Below are positions 8,722 through 19,443 of a DNA stretch of 64,000 nt, in pieces (position 1 is the first letter of the stretch; every line of letters starts with the position of its first letter). Under the pieces are notes generated by a model that was given only the letters and a program-made list of their open reading frames with translations, searched no databases and was not told the DNA's origin. The translations under genes and the position numbers were made by a program. Source of the DNA: Rhizobium leguminosarum bv. viciae USDA 2370 (GTDB lineage: Bacteria; Pseudomonadota; Alphaproteobacteria; Rhizobiales; Rhizobiaceae); assembly GCF_002008365.1 (NCBI RefSeq), contig NZ_MRDL01000015.1:380567-444566 (forward strand), given 5' to 3'.

Positions 8722-8792
8722 GCCGGTAGCGCTCAAAAACAGCCGGCGTCTCATCGACCCGGCTGGCCGTATCAGGTTCAGTCTAGAAAACA

Positions 8793-8821
8793 GGGGAGAT
8801 GGGGCGCCATCTCCCCTTTTT
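8793..8821 (+). terminator. Rho-independent terminator of rplU-rpmA
   Basis: GGGGAGATGG (8793-8802) pairs perfectly with CCATCTCCCC (8807-8816) around a four-base loop, followed by TTTTTCTTT. This is a textbook intrinsic terminator 70 bases after the rpmA stop. Confidence 0.93.
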
Positions 8822-8847
8822 CTTTACCCCTCAAGGAGGACTGAACC

Positions 8848-9504
8848 ATGCAAGGCGAATTGTTAAGGGCAGACCAATCACGGTCGCCCCGGGAAGACCA
8901 GCGGTCTTCCGAAGAACGGCTGAGGCCGGAACGGTTAAGGAGCGATTGCCCTGTCTTGTTATCGGAAAGGCTCGTCATGCGCGCGCCCCACGAAGAAGAC
9001 ATCGACGCCCTTGCCCATCTCGCCAACAACGCCAAAGTCGCCACCATGGTATCGCGTATGCCGCACCCTTATACCGCCGATGATGCTGCTGACTTCGTGC
9101 GTCGCACGAAAAATGGCGATATTGGCAAGTGCGTCTATGCGATCACCAAGGCCGAAAACGGCGCCTTTATCGGCTGCTGCGGCGTCGAGCCGCATGCGGA
9201 CGGCAGAACCGTCGAGATCGGTTACTGGCTGGGCGAGCCCTATTGGAACAAGGGTTATACGACCGAGGCCTGCCATGCCCTGGTCGATATGGTGTTCAGG
9301 ACCCGCCAGGACGTCGATCAAATCGACGCCCGTTGCCGGGTAATGAACGTCGCCTCGCGCCGCGTCATCCAGAAGTGCGGCTTCCAGTTCCAGGGATCGG
9401 GGCTCGCCGCCTCGCTGGCGCTCGGCAGCAACGTGCCGGTCGAATGGTACAGGCTCGACCGCAAGACCTGGATGTCCCTCCGAAGCTGGGGGAACATCGC
9501 ATGA
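8848..9504 (+). CDS. RimJ/RimL-type GNAT acetyltransferase
   Basis: A 218-residue acetyltransferase of the RimJ/RimL branch. After an unusual hydrophilic first 35 residues come LSERLVMRAPHEEDIDAL, typical of the family start, then EIGYWLGEPYWNKGYTTEA (residues 131-149) with the acetyl-CoA loop, and NVASRRVIQKCGF, the classic NxxSxxVxxKxGF motif. The substrate is unknown; ribosomal protein N termini are the known targets of RimJ/L. AAGGAGGACTGAACC gives a very strong ribosome site for the ATG at 8848. It is coupled by ATGA to the next gene. Confidence 0.85.
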   Translation: MQGELLRADQSRSPREDQRSSEERLRPERLRSDCPVLLSERLVMRAPHEEDIDALAHLANNAKVATMVSRMPHPYTADDAADFVRRTKNGDIGKCVYAITKAENGAFIGCCGVEPHADGRTVEIGYWLGEPYWNKGYTTEACHALVDMVFRTRQDVDQIDARCRVMNVASRRVIQKCGFQFQGSGLAASLALGSNVPVEWYRLDRKTWMSLRSWGNIA

Positions 9505-10088
9505 GCACGACTGCGCTGCAAAGGCCAGAGGTCAAGCCGATGATGCCCGGCCCCGCGCCTGTTATCTCGACCGCCCGGCTGACGCTCCGCCCCCACAGGC
9601 TGAGCGATGCGCCTGCGATCGCGGAATCGCTCTCCGATTTCGCGGTCACGCGCATGCTGTCCCGCGTACCCGCGCCGTTCGACCGGCAGGATGCGCTGGA
9701 CTGGCTGATCCCGGTCACCTCGGGCACCCTGCCCGACTGGCCGCTGGCGATCACCGATAAGGACGATGTCCACATCGGCAACGTCTCGATCGAGCTGCGC
9801 CACGGCCGCTGGCACCTCGGCTACTGGCTGAACCGCTATTACTGGCGGCGCGGCTATATGAGCGAGGCGGTGGCGGCGATCATCGAGCGCTTCTCGCGCC
9901 GCATGCCGGAGACGCCGATCCATTCCGGCGTCTTCGCCGACAACCCCGCTTCACTGCGACTGCAGGAGAAGCTCGGTTTCCACATGACGGGTTGCGGCGA
10001 AATCTATTGTTTCTCTCGCAACACGATGGTGTCGCACATCGAAACCGTGCTGCAGCCGGGCATGCTGCAACCGCGAAAGGTTGCCTGA
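9501..10088 (+). CDS. Second RimJ/RimL-type GNAT acetyltransferase
   Basis: A 195-residue relative of the preceding gene. VISTARLTLRPHRLSDAPAI is the family N terminus. HLGYWLNRYYWRRGYMSEA holds the acetyl-CoA binding loop, and NPASLRLQEKLGFHMTG is the NxxSxxxxxKxGF motif. The ATG at 9501 overlaps the stop of the first acetyltransferase (ATGA), so the two are translated together, and a functional pair or heterodimer is possible. Longer open frame upstream (to 9129) is a shadow of the first gene. Confidence 0.85.
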   Translation: MSTTALQRPEVKPMMPGPAPVISTARLTLRPHRLSDAPAIAESLSDFAVTRMLSRVPAPFDRQDALDWLIPVTSGTLPDWPLAITDKDDVHIGNVSIELRHGRWHLGYWLNRYYWRRGYMSEAVAAIIERFSRRMPETPIHSGVFADNPASLRLQEKLGFHMTGCGEIYCFSRNTMVSHIETVLQPGMLQPRKVA

Positions 10089-10096
10089 TCAAAATC

Positions 10097-10123
10097 GAGA
10101 CGTCGCCGCACCGGCGGCGTCTC
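10097..10123. terminator. Possible terminator hairpin between convergent genes
   Basis: GAGACG (10097-10102) pairs with CGTCTC (10118-10123) and GCCGC/GCGGC extend the stem, between the acetyltransferase stop and the convergent EEP gene. No clear T tract is present, so termination is uncertain. Confidence 0.35.
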
Positions 10124-10988
10124 AATCAACGATTTCGACCCATAGGGGGAAGTGATCGGAGCCCTCGGATTGCGTATCGATCCGGGCGGATTTCAATCGG
10201 CTCTGCAAGCCACAACTGACGAAACAATAATCGAGATGCATGCGTTTGCCGTGATCTTCGGGATCCATCCAGCTGTAGCTCCCCGGGCGATAGGCCTCGA
10301 GCGCCGCAAAGGCGTCCATCGGCGTGCCGATCCTGGCGACACGTCCATAATATCCGCCGCCAGCACCGGCAAGCGCGCAATATTCCGGCGATTCCGGCTC
10401 CATGTTGAAATCACCCATGATAATATAATCCTCCGGCAGCGGCGGCTCCGGCAGGTCGAATTCACCACCCCCCGTCAGCGACCCACCCTCCTGGACGAAG
10501 GCATTGATATGCGCGTTCAAGAATTGCAGTTGGCGGATGCGCTCGTCGGCGGAGACATGGTCGAGATGCACGGAGTAGACGCGGATCGCCCCGCCGGGTG
10601 CTGCGATTACCGCCTCGGTTGCGCCGCGCTGCGGGTTGATCTTGCCGATCGTGCGGCTGCGCGGCAGAAGCAGCGTCCGGGTCGAGACAACAGGCCAGCG
10701 CGACAGCACCATGTTGCCGAACTGAAAACGGGTGCCCGGCACCGGCTGGAGCCCGCCTTCATCAGCTTCGACATGCATGTCGCAGGCCGGTCCATACACC
10801 CAGAAATAGTCGGGAAAGAAGGCTGCAACATCGGCCACCATGTCGGCAAAACCGTTGCGGGAGAAACCGCGGGTCACCTCCTGCAGCGCGATGACATCGG
10901 CTCCCTCGAGGCTCCGGGCAATCCGCGCCAGATCGTATCTGCCGTCGAGACCGAAGCCGTACTGTATGTTATAGCTCGCAAAATTCAC
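10122..10988 (-). CDS. Endonuclease/exonuclease/phosphatase (EEP) family protein
   Basis: A 288-residue hydrolase of the EEP (DNase I-like) fold: FASYNIQYG near the start, VIALQEVTRG with the metal-binding Glu, YSVHLDHVS, MGDFNMEPES with the Asp-Asn pair, and the C-terminal GSDHFPLWV with the catalytic Asp-His. The substrate could be DNA, phosphoinositide-like compounds or sphingomyelin; it cannot be told. The frame stays open far upstream to 12101 across obgE, so the start must be chosen: GTG at 10988 sits 12 bases after GGAGG and begins exactly at the fold. It is divergent from obgE. Confidence 0.82.
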   Translation of the reverse strand: MNFASYNIQYGFGLDGRYDLARIARSLEGADVIALQEVTRGFSRNGFADMVADVAAFFPDYFWVYGPACDMHVEADEGGLQPVPGTRFQFGNMVLSRWPVVSTRTLLLPRSRTIGKINPQRGATEAVIAAPGGAIRVYSVHLDHVSADERIRQLQFLNAHINAFVQEGGSLTGGGEFDLPEPPLPEDYIIMGDFNMEPESPEYCALAGAGGGYYGRVARIGTPMDAFAALEAYRPGSYSWMDPEDHGKRMHLDYCFVSCGLQSRLKSARIDTQSEGSDHFPLWVEIVD

Positions 10989-11000
10989 GATAATCTTTGA

Positions 11001-13297
<2,297 letters not shown>

Positions 13298-13305
<8 letters not shown>

Positions 13306-14581
13306 TACCGTTGCGCCAAGCCCTGACATTGACGCGCTGATGAACGACATCGGCCGCAAGGCAAGGGCTGCAGCACGACCACTGAGCTTTGCGTCCACCG
13401 AGGCCAAGAACAGCGCGTTGAATGCCATGGCCGATGCGATCCTGGCGAACAAGGCGCATATTCTTGCCGAGAACGCCAAGGACCTGAAGGACATCGAAGG
13501 CACCGAGATGCTCGCTTCCTTCGTCGACCGGCTGACGCTGAACGACAAGCGCGTTGCCGAAATGGCCGAGGGAACCCGCGCCATCGCCGCCCTTGCCGAT
13601 CCGGTCGGCGAAGTCATCGCTGCCTGGGACCGGCCGAACGGGCTGAAGATCGAACGGGTCCGCACCCCGCTCGGCGTCATCGGCGTGATCTTCGAAAGCC
13701 GGCCGAACGTCACGGCGGATGCCGGCGCCCTCTGCCTCAAGGCGGGTAATGCCGTCATTCTGCGTTGCGGCTCGGATTCGCGCCGTTCATCGCAGGCTAT
13801 CCATGCCTGCCTGGTCGAGGGCCTGAAGGCGACGCGACTTCCAGAGCATGCTATCCAGCTCGTGCCGGTCACCGACCGCGCTGCCGTCGGCGCCATGCTG
13901 CGCGGCCTCGACGGCGCGATCGACGTCATCGTGCCGCGCGGCGGCAAGAGCCTGGTCGCCCGCGTGCAGAGCGAGGCCCGCGTGCCGGTTTTTGCCCATC
14001 TCGAAGGCCTTTGCCACATCTATGTCGATGCCTCGGCCGATATCGAAATGGCGAAGAAGATCGTCGTCAACGCCAAGATGCGCCGCACCGGCATCTGCGG
14101 CGCGGCCGAAACCCTGCTCGTCGATGGCGCCGCGATCGGCACGCATCTGACGCCGCTGCTCGAGGTTCTGACCGAGGCCGGCTGCGAAATCCGCGCTTCG
14201 CCGACGGTGCTGAAGGTCGCGCCCGGCATGAAGCCCGCGACCGAGGAGGACTGGTCGACGGAATATCTCGACGCGATCATTTCGGTTGCCGTCGTCGACG
14301 GCATATCGGGCGCCATCGCCCATATCCAGACATATTCCTCCAACCACACCGAGGCGGTCATCGCCGAGGACCCTGAGGTGGTCGCGCGTTTCTTCACCGA
14401 GGTCGATTCGGCGATCCTGCTGCACAACGCCTCGACGCAATTTGCCGATGGCGGCGAGTTTGGCATGGGTGCGGAAATCGGCATCGCCACCGGCAAGATG
14501 CATGCCCGTGGCCCCGTCGGTGTCGAACAGCTCACCTCTTTCAAATATCGGGTGCATGGTGCCGGACAGACGCGGCCCTGA
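13298..14581 (+). CDS. proA: Gamma-glutamyl phosphate reductase
   Basis: NADPH-dependent reduction of glutamyl-5-phosphate to the semialdehyde, second step of proline synthesis. The 427-residue length is standard. Family features are [30 protein letters not shown], and [14 protein letters not shown] with the catalytic Cys. The C-terminal [20 protein letters not shown] is diagnostic. ATGCTTGA overlaps the proB stop, coupling the two enzymes whose intermediate is labile. Confidence 0.97.
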
Positions 14582-14582
14582 C

Positions 14583-15218
14583 GTGACGACCGAGAATGTG
14601 GACCGGCACTATCTCCGCATGCCGCACAGCGAGCGCGGCATGGTCGTCGGTCTGTTCGGTGGTTCGTTCAATCCGCCGCATCAGGGCCACGCGCTCGTCG
14701 CCGAAATCGCCATCAAGCGGCTTGGCCTCGACCAGCTCTGGTGGATGGTCACCCCCGGCAATCCGCTGAAGAGCCGCAACCAGCTCGCCCCGCTTGCCGA
14801 GCGCATTGCCGAAAGCGAGCGTGTTGCCGCCGATCCCCGCGTCAAGGTCACCGCCTTCGAACAGCCGTTCGGCGTCAGCTACACCGCCAACACGCTTGCC
14901 CGCGTCAAGGCGCGCAATCCGCATGTGCATTTCATCTGGATCATGGGCGCAGACAGCCTGCAGACCTTTCACAAGTGGCAGAAATGGCAGGAGATTGCCC
15001 GCACTTTCCCGATCGCGGTGATCGATCGGCCGGGCGCGACGCTCTCCTTCCTCTCCTCGAAAATGGCCAGGACCTTCGATTTCGCCCGTGTCGATGAGGA
15101 TGACGCGCGTGTTCTCTGGAAGAAGCGTGCGCCGGCCTGGACCTTCATCCACGGGCCGCGCTCCGGCCTGAGTTCGACGGCAATCCGCAACGGCTCGTCG
15201 CACGCCGACGCAGAATAG
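14583..15218 (+). CDS. nadD: Nicotinate-nucleotide adenylyltransferase
   Basis: Forms nicotinate adenine dinucleotide from NaMN and ATP in NAD synthesis. GLFGGSFNPPHQGH is the nucleotidyltransferase signature with the HxGH motif. IMGADSLQTFHKWQKW and the C-terminal GPRSGLSSTAIRN (the ISSTxIR motif) complete the family pattern. GTG at 14583, one base after the proA stop, gives 211 residues. The ATG at 14619 (MPHSERGM) is an alternative, and the open frame further upstream overlaps proA. Fourth gene of the obgE run. Confidence 0.92.
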   Translation: MTTENVDRHYLRMPHSERGMVVGLFGGSFNPPHQGHALVAEIAIKRLGLDQLWWMVTPGNPLKSRNQLAPLAERIAESERVAADPRVKVTAFEQPFGVSYTANTLARVKARNPHVHFIWIMGADSLQTFHKWQKWQEIARTFPIAVIDRPGATLSFLSSKMARTFDFARVDEDDARVLWKKRAPAWTFIHGPRSGLSSTAIRNGSSHADAE

Positions 15219-15243
15219 AGCGCCGCGCGCCCAGCAAGACGCA
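15215..15243. repeat. Remnant of a RIME1-like palindrome
   Basis: GAGCGCCGCGCGCCC just after the nadD stop matches the first arm of the RIME element at 32308 (GAGCGCCGCGCGTCC), followed by a decayed second arm. Only this fragment remains. Confidence 0.4.
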
Positions 15244-15269
15244 TGTGCCGGCCTGATTTCAGAAGATCC

Positions 15270-15395
15270 TGGAAACGAGAAAGCCCGACGGGGGAGGAGA
15301 TCCGTCGGGCTTATAAACTCGATCGACAACTGGGAGGAGGAGTGTTGTCGACCCTATCGAACGGCTATGGGAGGAGGAGAAGCCGTGTCGATGAG
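15270..15395 (-). ncRNA. Alpha-r14-family sRNA (NfeR1-like) with anti-SD loops
   Basis: The minus strand folds into three consecutive hairpins, each exposing a CCTCC motif. Hairpin one has stem ACGGCT/AGCCGT (15361-15386) with CTCCTCCTCCC in the loop. Hairpin two has stem TCGACAAC/GTTGTCGA (15323-15351), again with CTCCTCCTCCC in the loop. Hairpin three has stem AGCCCGACGG/CCGTCGGGCT (15282-15311) with loop ATCTCCTCCC, followed by a T-rich tail (CTTTCTCGTTTCC) as terminator. Three hairpins with CCUCCUCCC loops and a length near 125 nucleotides are the hallmark of the rhizobial alpha-r14 sRNAs, of which NfeR1 of Sinorhizobium meliloti is the known example. These pair with ribosome binding sites. 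Ends are approximate; a TATGAT at 15409-15404 could be its -10 box. Confidence 0.85.
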
Positions 15396-15702
15396 TATGT
15401 TTTATCATATTCGACAAAAAGGTGAATATCGATTGGTGCATTGCAGCAATGCATAGGATGCAAGTCTCGAGGTGAATTTGGCTTCCCCATTGCCGTTTTT
15501 ATTAGCAGAAATTAAGAAACTGGTCCGGCCGCCGGGAGTCCTTGCGGTTTGCAAACTGACTCTCCGGTATTTTCACCCTGCTGATCTCACTTTCGGCGGA
15601 AGCCATGCACCTCACGAATGCGTGAACATTGCGCCGCTGCGAACGCGAGCGCCCAATACGGTTATATTTTCTTGGATATATCCCTAGCCAAGACGTGCGG
15701 CC

Positions 15703-15726
15703 CGTTATATTCGTCGCAATATTTCG
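15703..15726 (+). promoter_or_regulatory. Candidate ModE operator upstream of modA
   Basis: CGTTATAT (15703-15710) and ATATTTCG (15719-15726) form an imperfect inverted repeat (CGnnATAT-N8-ATATnnCG) 18 bases before the modA start. From memory it resembles the Escherichia coli modA operator in half-site sequence and spacing. A modE gene lies in the same cluster. A perfect GGATATATCC palindrome is also present at 15675-15684. Confidence 0.55.
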
Positions 15727-15743
15727 AACCCCGGGGAATAATC

Positions 15744-16535
15744 ATGCAAAACCGTCGCCAATGGATGAAGCTGGCAACCGCCGCGATCTCGGCCCTCTGG
15801 CTTGGCGCGACAGCGCTTCCGACGCCTGCCGCCGCAGCCGAAAAGCTCACTATCTTTGCGGCGGCGAGCCTCAAGAATGCGCTCGACGCCGCCAATGCCG
15901 CCTGGACAAAGGAAAGCGGCAAGGACGCCGTCGCTTCCTATGCGGCGAGCGGGGCGCTGGCCAAGCAGATCGAAAACGCGGCTCCTGCCGATGTCTTCAT
16001 CTCGGCCGATCTCGACTGGATGGATTATGTCGCCAAGAAGAGCCTGATCAAGGCCGACACCCGCTCCAACCTGCTCGGCAACAAGATTGTGCTCGTGGCG
16101 GAAAAGGACAAGGCAAAACCGGTCGAGATCAAGCAGGGCTTCGATCTCGCAGGACTCCTCGGTGGCGGCAAGCTTGCCATGGGTGAGCCGAAATCGGTTC
16201 CGGCCGGTAAATACGGCATGGCCGCGCTCCAAAAGCTTGGCGTCTGGAAATCGGTCGAAAGCAAGGTCGCCGGCGCCGAAAGCGTGCGCGCCGCCCTTGC
16301 CCTCGTCGCGCGCGGCGAAGCGCCTTATGGCATCGTCTATCAGACGGATGCCGCAGCCGATAAAGGTGTCGCCGTCGTCGGCACTTTCCCCGCCGATTCC
16401 CACCCGCCGATCATCTATCCGATCGCAATCCTCGCCGAGAGCAAGAACCCGGATGCATCCGCCTATCTCGACTTCCTGAAATCCGACAAGGCGGCCGCCT
16501 TCTTCACTGCGCAGGGTTTCACCATCCTGAAATGA
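15744..16535 (+). CDS. modA: Molybdate ABC transporter, periplasmic binding protein
   Basis: Captures molybdate in the periplasm for ModBC. The 263-residue precursor has a cleavable signal peptide (MQNRRQWMKLATAAI, hydrophobic core, then TPAAAAEK near residue 33). The mature N terminus LTIFAAASLKNALDAA carries the Ser residues of the ModA oxyanion site, and EPKSVPAGKYGMAALQKLGVW is diagnostic of ModA. The start ATG at 15744 has GGGGAATA upstream. A hairpin follows before modB, which may lower downstream expression relative to modA. Confidence 0.95.
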   Translation: MQNRRQWMKLATAAISALWLGATALPTPAAAAEKLTIFAAASLKNALDAANAAWTKESGKDAVASYAASGALAKQIENAAPADVFISADLDWMDYVAKKSLIKADTRSNLLGNKIVLVAEKDKAKPVEIKQGFDLAGLLGGGKLAMGEPKSVPAGKYGMAALQKLGVWKSVESKVAGAESVRAALALVARGEAPYGIVYQTDAAADKGVAVVGTFPADSHPPIIYPIAILAESKNPDASAYLDFLKSDKAAAFFTAQGFTILK

Positions 16536-16598
16536 TCTGGGCTTCCAAGTGATTGAGGGCTGAAATGATTGCGGAATCGTCGGCCGCAGCTTAGCGTG

Positions 16599-16620
16599 AG
16601 GGCTCGCCTCGGCGAGCCTT
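16599..16620 (+). promoter_or_regulatory. Intercistronic hairpin between modA and modB
   Basis: GGCTCGCC (16601-16608) pairs perfectly with GGCGAGCC (16611-16618) across a two-base gap (likely loop of four). It is followed by TTCGATTTT. Such hairpins after binding-protein genes commonly stabilise or attenuate transcripts so that ModA exceeds ModBC. Confidence 0.5.
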
Positions 16621-16645
16621 CGATTTTCCGGGGAGACCGTAGCAT

Positions 16646-17347
16646 TTGGACATGTTGGGCTTGAGCGATGAGGAATGGACGGCGATCCTGCTCAGCCTGC
16701 GCGTCTCGATTGTCGCCATGCTGGCGAGCCTGCCCTTCGGCATCCTCGTCGCCCTGCTGCTTGCACGCGGCCGCTTCTGGGGTAAATCGGTGCTGAACGG
16801 CGTCGTTCACTTGCCGCTGATCCTGCCCCCGGTCGTCACCGGTTTTCTTCTCCTCATCCTGTTTGGCCGCCGCGGTCCGATCGGCAGCCTGCTCGACCAG
16901 TATTTCGGCATCGTCTTGTCTTTCCGCTGGACGGGTGCTGCACTGGCCTGCGCCATCATGGCCTTTCCGCTGATGGTGCGCAGCATCCGCCTGTCGATCG
17001 AGGCGGTCGACCGCAAGCTGGAAGAGGCGGCTGGAACGCTCGGCGCCGGCCCTCTCTGGGTCTTCCTGACGATCACTTTGCCGCTGACCCTGCCCGGCAT
17101 CATCGCCGGCATGATCCTTTCCTTCGCCAAGGCGATGGGCGAATTCGGCGCGACGATCACCTTCGTCTCCAACATTCCAGGCGAAACCCAGACGCTGTCG
17201 TCGGCGATCTATACCTTCACCCAGGTGCCTGGCGGCGATGCCGGCGCGCTCCGCCTGACGCTCGTCGCCATCGTCATTTCCATGGCTGCCCTGCTCGCCT
17301 CCGAATTCCTTGCCCGTCTCGCCGGCCGGAGGATCGATCCGGAATGA
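16646..17347 (+). CDS. modB: Molybdate ABC transporter permease
   Basis: Inner-membrane permease of 233 residues with about five transmembrane helices. The EAA-loop [22 protein letters not shown] (roughly residues 131-152) contacts ModC, and [19 protein letters not shown] is a ModB signature. TTG at 16646 lies nine bases after GGGGAG and is preferred; an ATG two codons later is an alternative. The stop overlaps modC by ATGA. Confidence 0.94.
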   Translation: MDMLGLSDEEWTAILLSLRVSIVAMLASLPFGILVALLLARGRFWGKSVLNGVVHLPLILPPVVTGFLLLILFGRRGPIGSLLDQYFGIVLSFRWTGAALACAIMAFPLMVRSIRLSIEAVDRKLEEAAGTLGAGPLWVFLTITLPLTLPGIIAGMILSFAKAMGEFGATITFVSNIPGETQTLSSAIYTFTQVPGGDAGALRLTLVAIVISMAALLASEFLARLAGRRIDPE

Positions 17348-18411
17348 CGCTGATCGTCGAGGCAAAACAGAGGCTCGGCGCCTTTTCGCTCGATGCCGCC
17401 TTCACCTCCGAGCGCGGCGTCACCGCGCTGTTCGGCCGCTCCGGCTCCGGCAAGACCTCGATGATCCGCATCATCGCCGGCCTCGCCCGCCCGGACGAAG
17501 GCCGCGTCGTCCTGGACGGCGAACCCCTGACCGAAACCGCAACCGGTATCTTCGTCCCGAAACATCGCCGCCGCTTCGGTTATGTCTTCCAGGAGGCCCG
17601 GCTTTTCCCGCATCTCAGCATTCGCGCCAATCTCTCCTATGGCCGCTGGTTCGCGGCGAGACCGGCACACGGCGAGAGTTTCGACCACATCGTCGACCTG
17701 CTCGGCATCGAGACGCTGCTGGAGCGCAGCCCCGCGAAACTCTCAGGCGGCGAGAAGCAGCGCGTCGCCATCGGCCGCGCGCTTCTCTCCTCGCCCCGCC
17801 TGCTGTTGATGGACGAGCCGCTCGCCGCCCTCGATGATGCGCGCAAGGCCGAGATCCTGCCTTATCTCCAGCGATTGCGCGACGAAACCGACATCCCGAT
17901 CGTCTATGTCAGCCATTCGATCGCCGAGGTGGCGCGGCTGGCAAACCAGGTCGTCGTCATGCGCGACGGCAAGGTGGAAGCGACAGGCCCCGCGATCGAC
18001 ATATTGAGCCGCCCCTCCGCCGCCTCCGAGCGGCGCGAGGCGGGCGCGCTGCTGGAAGGCACGGTGGAAAGCTTCGATGCGCTTCACCGCCTGTCGACTA
18101 TCGCTCTGAAATCCTGCCAGCTCCATATTCCCGGTGCCGCCCTTGCGCCCGGCAAATCGGTCCGCATCCGCATTCCCTCCCGAGATGTCATGCTGGCGAC
18201 CGCAAGGCCCGAGGGGCTCAGCGCGCTGAATATCCTGGAAGCAAGGATAGAAGCAATGTCGTCGACCGAGGACGGAACGGTGGAAATCCGGCTCGATTGC
18301 GGCGGCGATATCATTCTTTCCCGGATCACCACACTGTCCTGCGAGCGTCTGGATCTTCGACCGGGAAGGGCGGTCTTCGCCGTCATCAAGACAGTTGCCC
18401 TGGAGGCCTGA
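17344..18411 (+). CDS. modC: Molybdate ABC transporter ATP-binding protein
   Basis: ATPase of 355 residues: Walker [10 protein letters not shown] (31-39), Q-loop [10 protein letters not shown], signature [15 protein letters not shown], Walker [14 protein letters not shown], then a C-terminal TOBE/Mop domain (about residues 285-350, [22 protein letters not shown]). The Mop domain can bind molybdate and so may provide feedback inhibition. ATGA overlap with modB; its stop abuts the stop of the convergent modE gene with no gap. Confidence 0.95.
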   Translation: MTLIVEAKQRLGAFSLDAAFTSERGVTALFGRSGSGKTSMIRIIAGLARPDEGRVVLDGEPLTETATGIFVPKHRRRFGYVFQEARLFPHLSIRANLSYGRWFAARPAHGESFDHIVDLLGIETLLERSPAKLSGGEKQRVAIGRALLSSPRLLLMDEPLAALDDARKAEILPYLQRLRDETDIPIVYVSHSIAEVARLANQVVVMRDGKVEATGPAIDILSRPSAASERREAGALLEGTVESFDALHRLSTIALKSCQLHIPGAALAPGKSVRIRIPSRDVMLATARPEGLSALNILEARIEAMSSTEDGTVEIRLDCGGDIILSRITTLSCERLDLRPGRAVFAVIKTVALEA

Positions 18412-18789
18412 TCAGCCGCGCTCGCCCTGCTGCAGGTTACGCTTGCCCTCGAGCCAGGCGAGATCTTCGGCAAGGCTGGTGCGCATCGTCCTTTCCATCC
18501 GGCGGAAACGCGCCAGCAATTCCTCGCCGAACGGCGTCAGCGCCGCGCCGCCGCCCTTCTGCCCGCCGCGCTGCGATTCCACCACCTGTTCAGAGAACAT
18601 CCGGTTCATCTCGCTGACCAGCAGCCATGCCCGGCGATAAGACATGTCCATCGCCCGCCCCGCCGCCGAGATCGATCCGGTCTGGCGGATATGCTCCAGC
18701 AGTTCCATCTTGCCATGGCCGAGGCGATCCTCATCCGGGAAGCTGATTCGCAGGACGGGCACGAGTGTTTTTGCGGCTGAGTCGGTCAT
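18412..18789 (-). CDS. modE: Short ModE-type transcriptional regulator
   Basis: A 125-residue winged-helix regulator of the ModE N-terminal (LysR-type) class: LGHGKMELLEHIRQTGSISAAG, AMDMSYRRAWLLV and QVVESQRGGQKGGGAALTPFG are diagnostic. The molybdate-binding C-terminal Mop repeats of E. coli ModE (about 260 residues) are absent, so sensing must work differently or through ModC. The ATG at 18789 (MTDSAAK) is preferred over the upstream 18834. It converges on modC and presumably acts on the site before modA. Confidence 0.88.
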   Translation of the reverse strand: MTDSAAKTLVPVLRISFPDEDRLGHGKMELLEHIRQTGSISAAGRAMDMSYRRAWLLVSEMNRMFSEQVVESQRGGQKGGGAALTPFGEELLARFRRMERTMRTSLAEDLAWLEGKRNLQQGERG

Positions 18790-18990
18790 TGAATCTGGAG
18801 ATCGTGGAATTTGCCACACTTTACGCTGCGGCATGGAAACTGTACACCGCCCGCACGAGGCCGCCCCGAGCAGCCAAATACTTCAATTCGAACGGCAGAT
18901 CGGTTTTTCGGCCGTTCCGTACCTTAGCATGTCTTGAAACATTAATGGTTTGATGCCTATCTTAACCATGATCCGGTCTCGATCGGATCT

Positions 18991-19443
18991 GTGTTGTGCC
19001 TAGTTTGTCATTCCAGGAAAGGGAAAGCACTGACAACAGTACACGCCAAGGGAAAAACGTTCGCCGTTATCCCGAAGAGTGCGGAACGTGGCGCCGATGC
19101 CGCCGCCCGTGCCCTAGAAACCGTCCTCGCCAGCCTCGAGGACTCCAAAGCTGAAGATATCGTCACCATCGACATTGCCGGAAAATCGGCGCTGGGAGAC
19201 TACATGATCGTCGTCTCCGGCCGCTCGAACAGGCATGTCATGGCGATCTCGGATCACCTGCTCACCGACCTTAAGGACGACGGCCTCGGTACGGCCCGCG
19301 TCGAAGGTCAGGAAGGCGGCGATTGGGTCCTGATCGACACTGGTGATATTATCGTGCACGTGTTTCGTCCCGAAATCCGCGAGTTCTACAACATCGAAAA
19401 GATGTGGGCGGCTCCGGATATGGATGAAGAAACACGGCACTGA
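18991..19443 (+). CDS. rsfS: Ribosomal silencing factor RsfS
   Basis: Binds L14 and blocks subunit joining in slow growth. The conserved core is ALETVLASLEDSKAEDIVTIDI, then KSALGDYMIVVSGRSNRHV, EGQEGGDWVLIDTGDIIVHVF and EIREFYNIEKMW. The start is uncertain: GTG at 18991 gives 150 residues. The related rhizobial proteins start about TTVHAKGK, which would correspond to a CTG at 19030 behind AGGAAAGGG. No ATG is available. It is followed by rlmH, as in most Rhizobiales. Confidence 0.93.
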   Translation: MLCLVCHSRKGKALTTVHAKGKTFAVIPKSAERGADAAARALETVLASLEDSKAEDIVTIDIAGKSALGDYMIVVSGRSNRHVMAISDHLLTDLKDDGLGTARVEGQEGGDWVLIDTGDIIVHVFRPEIREFYNIEKMWAAPDMDEETRH

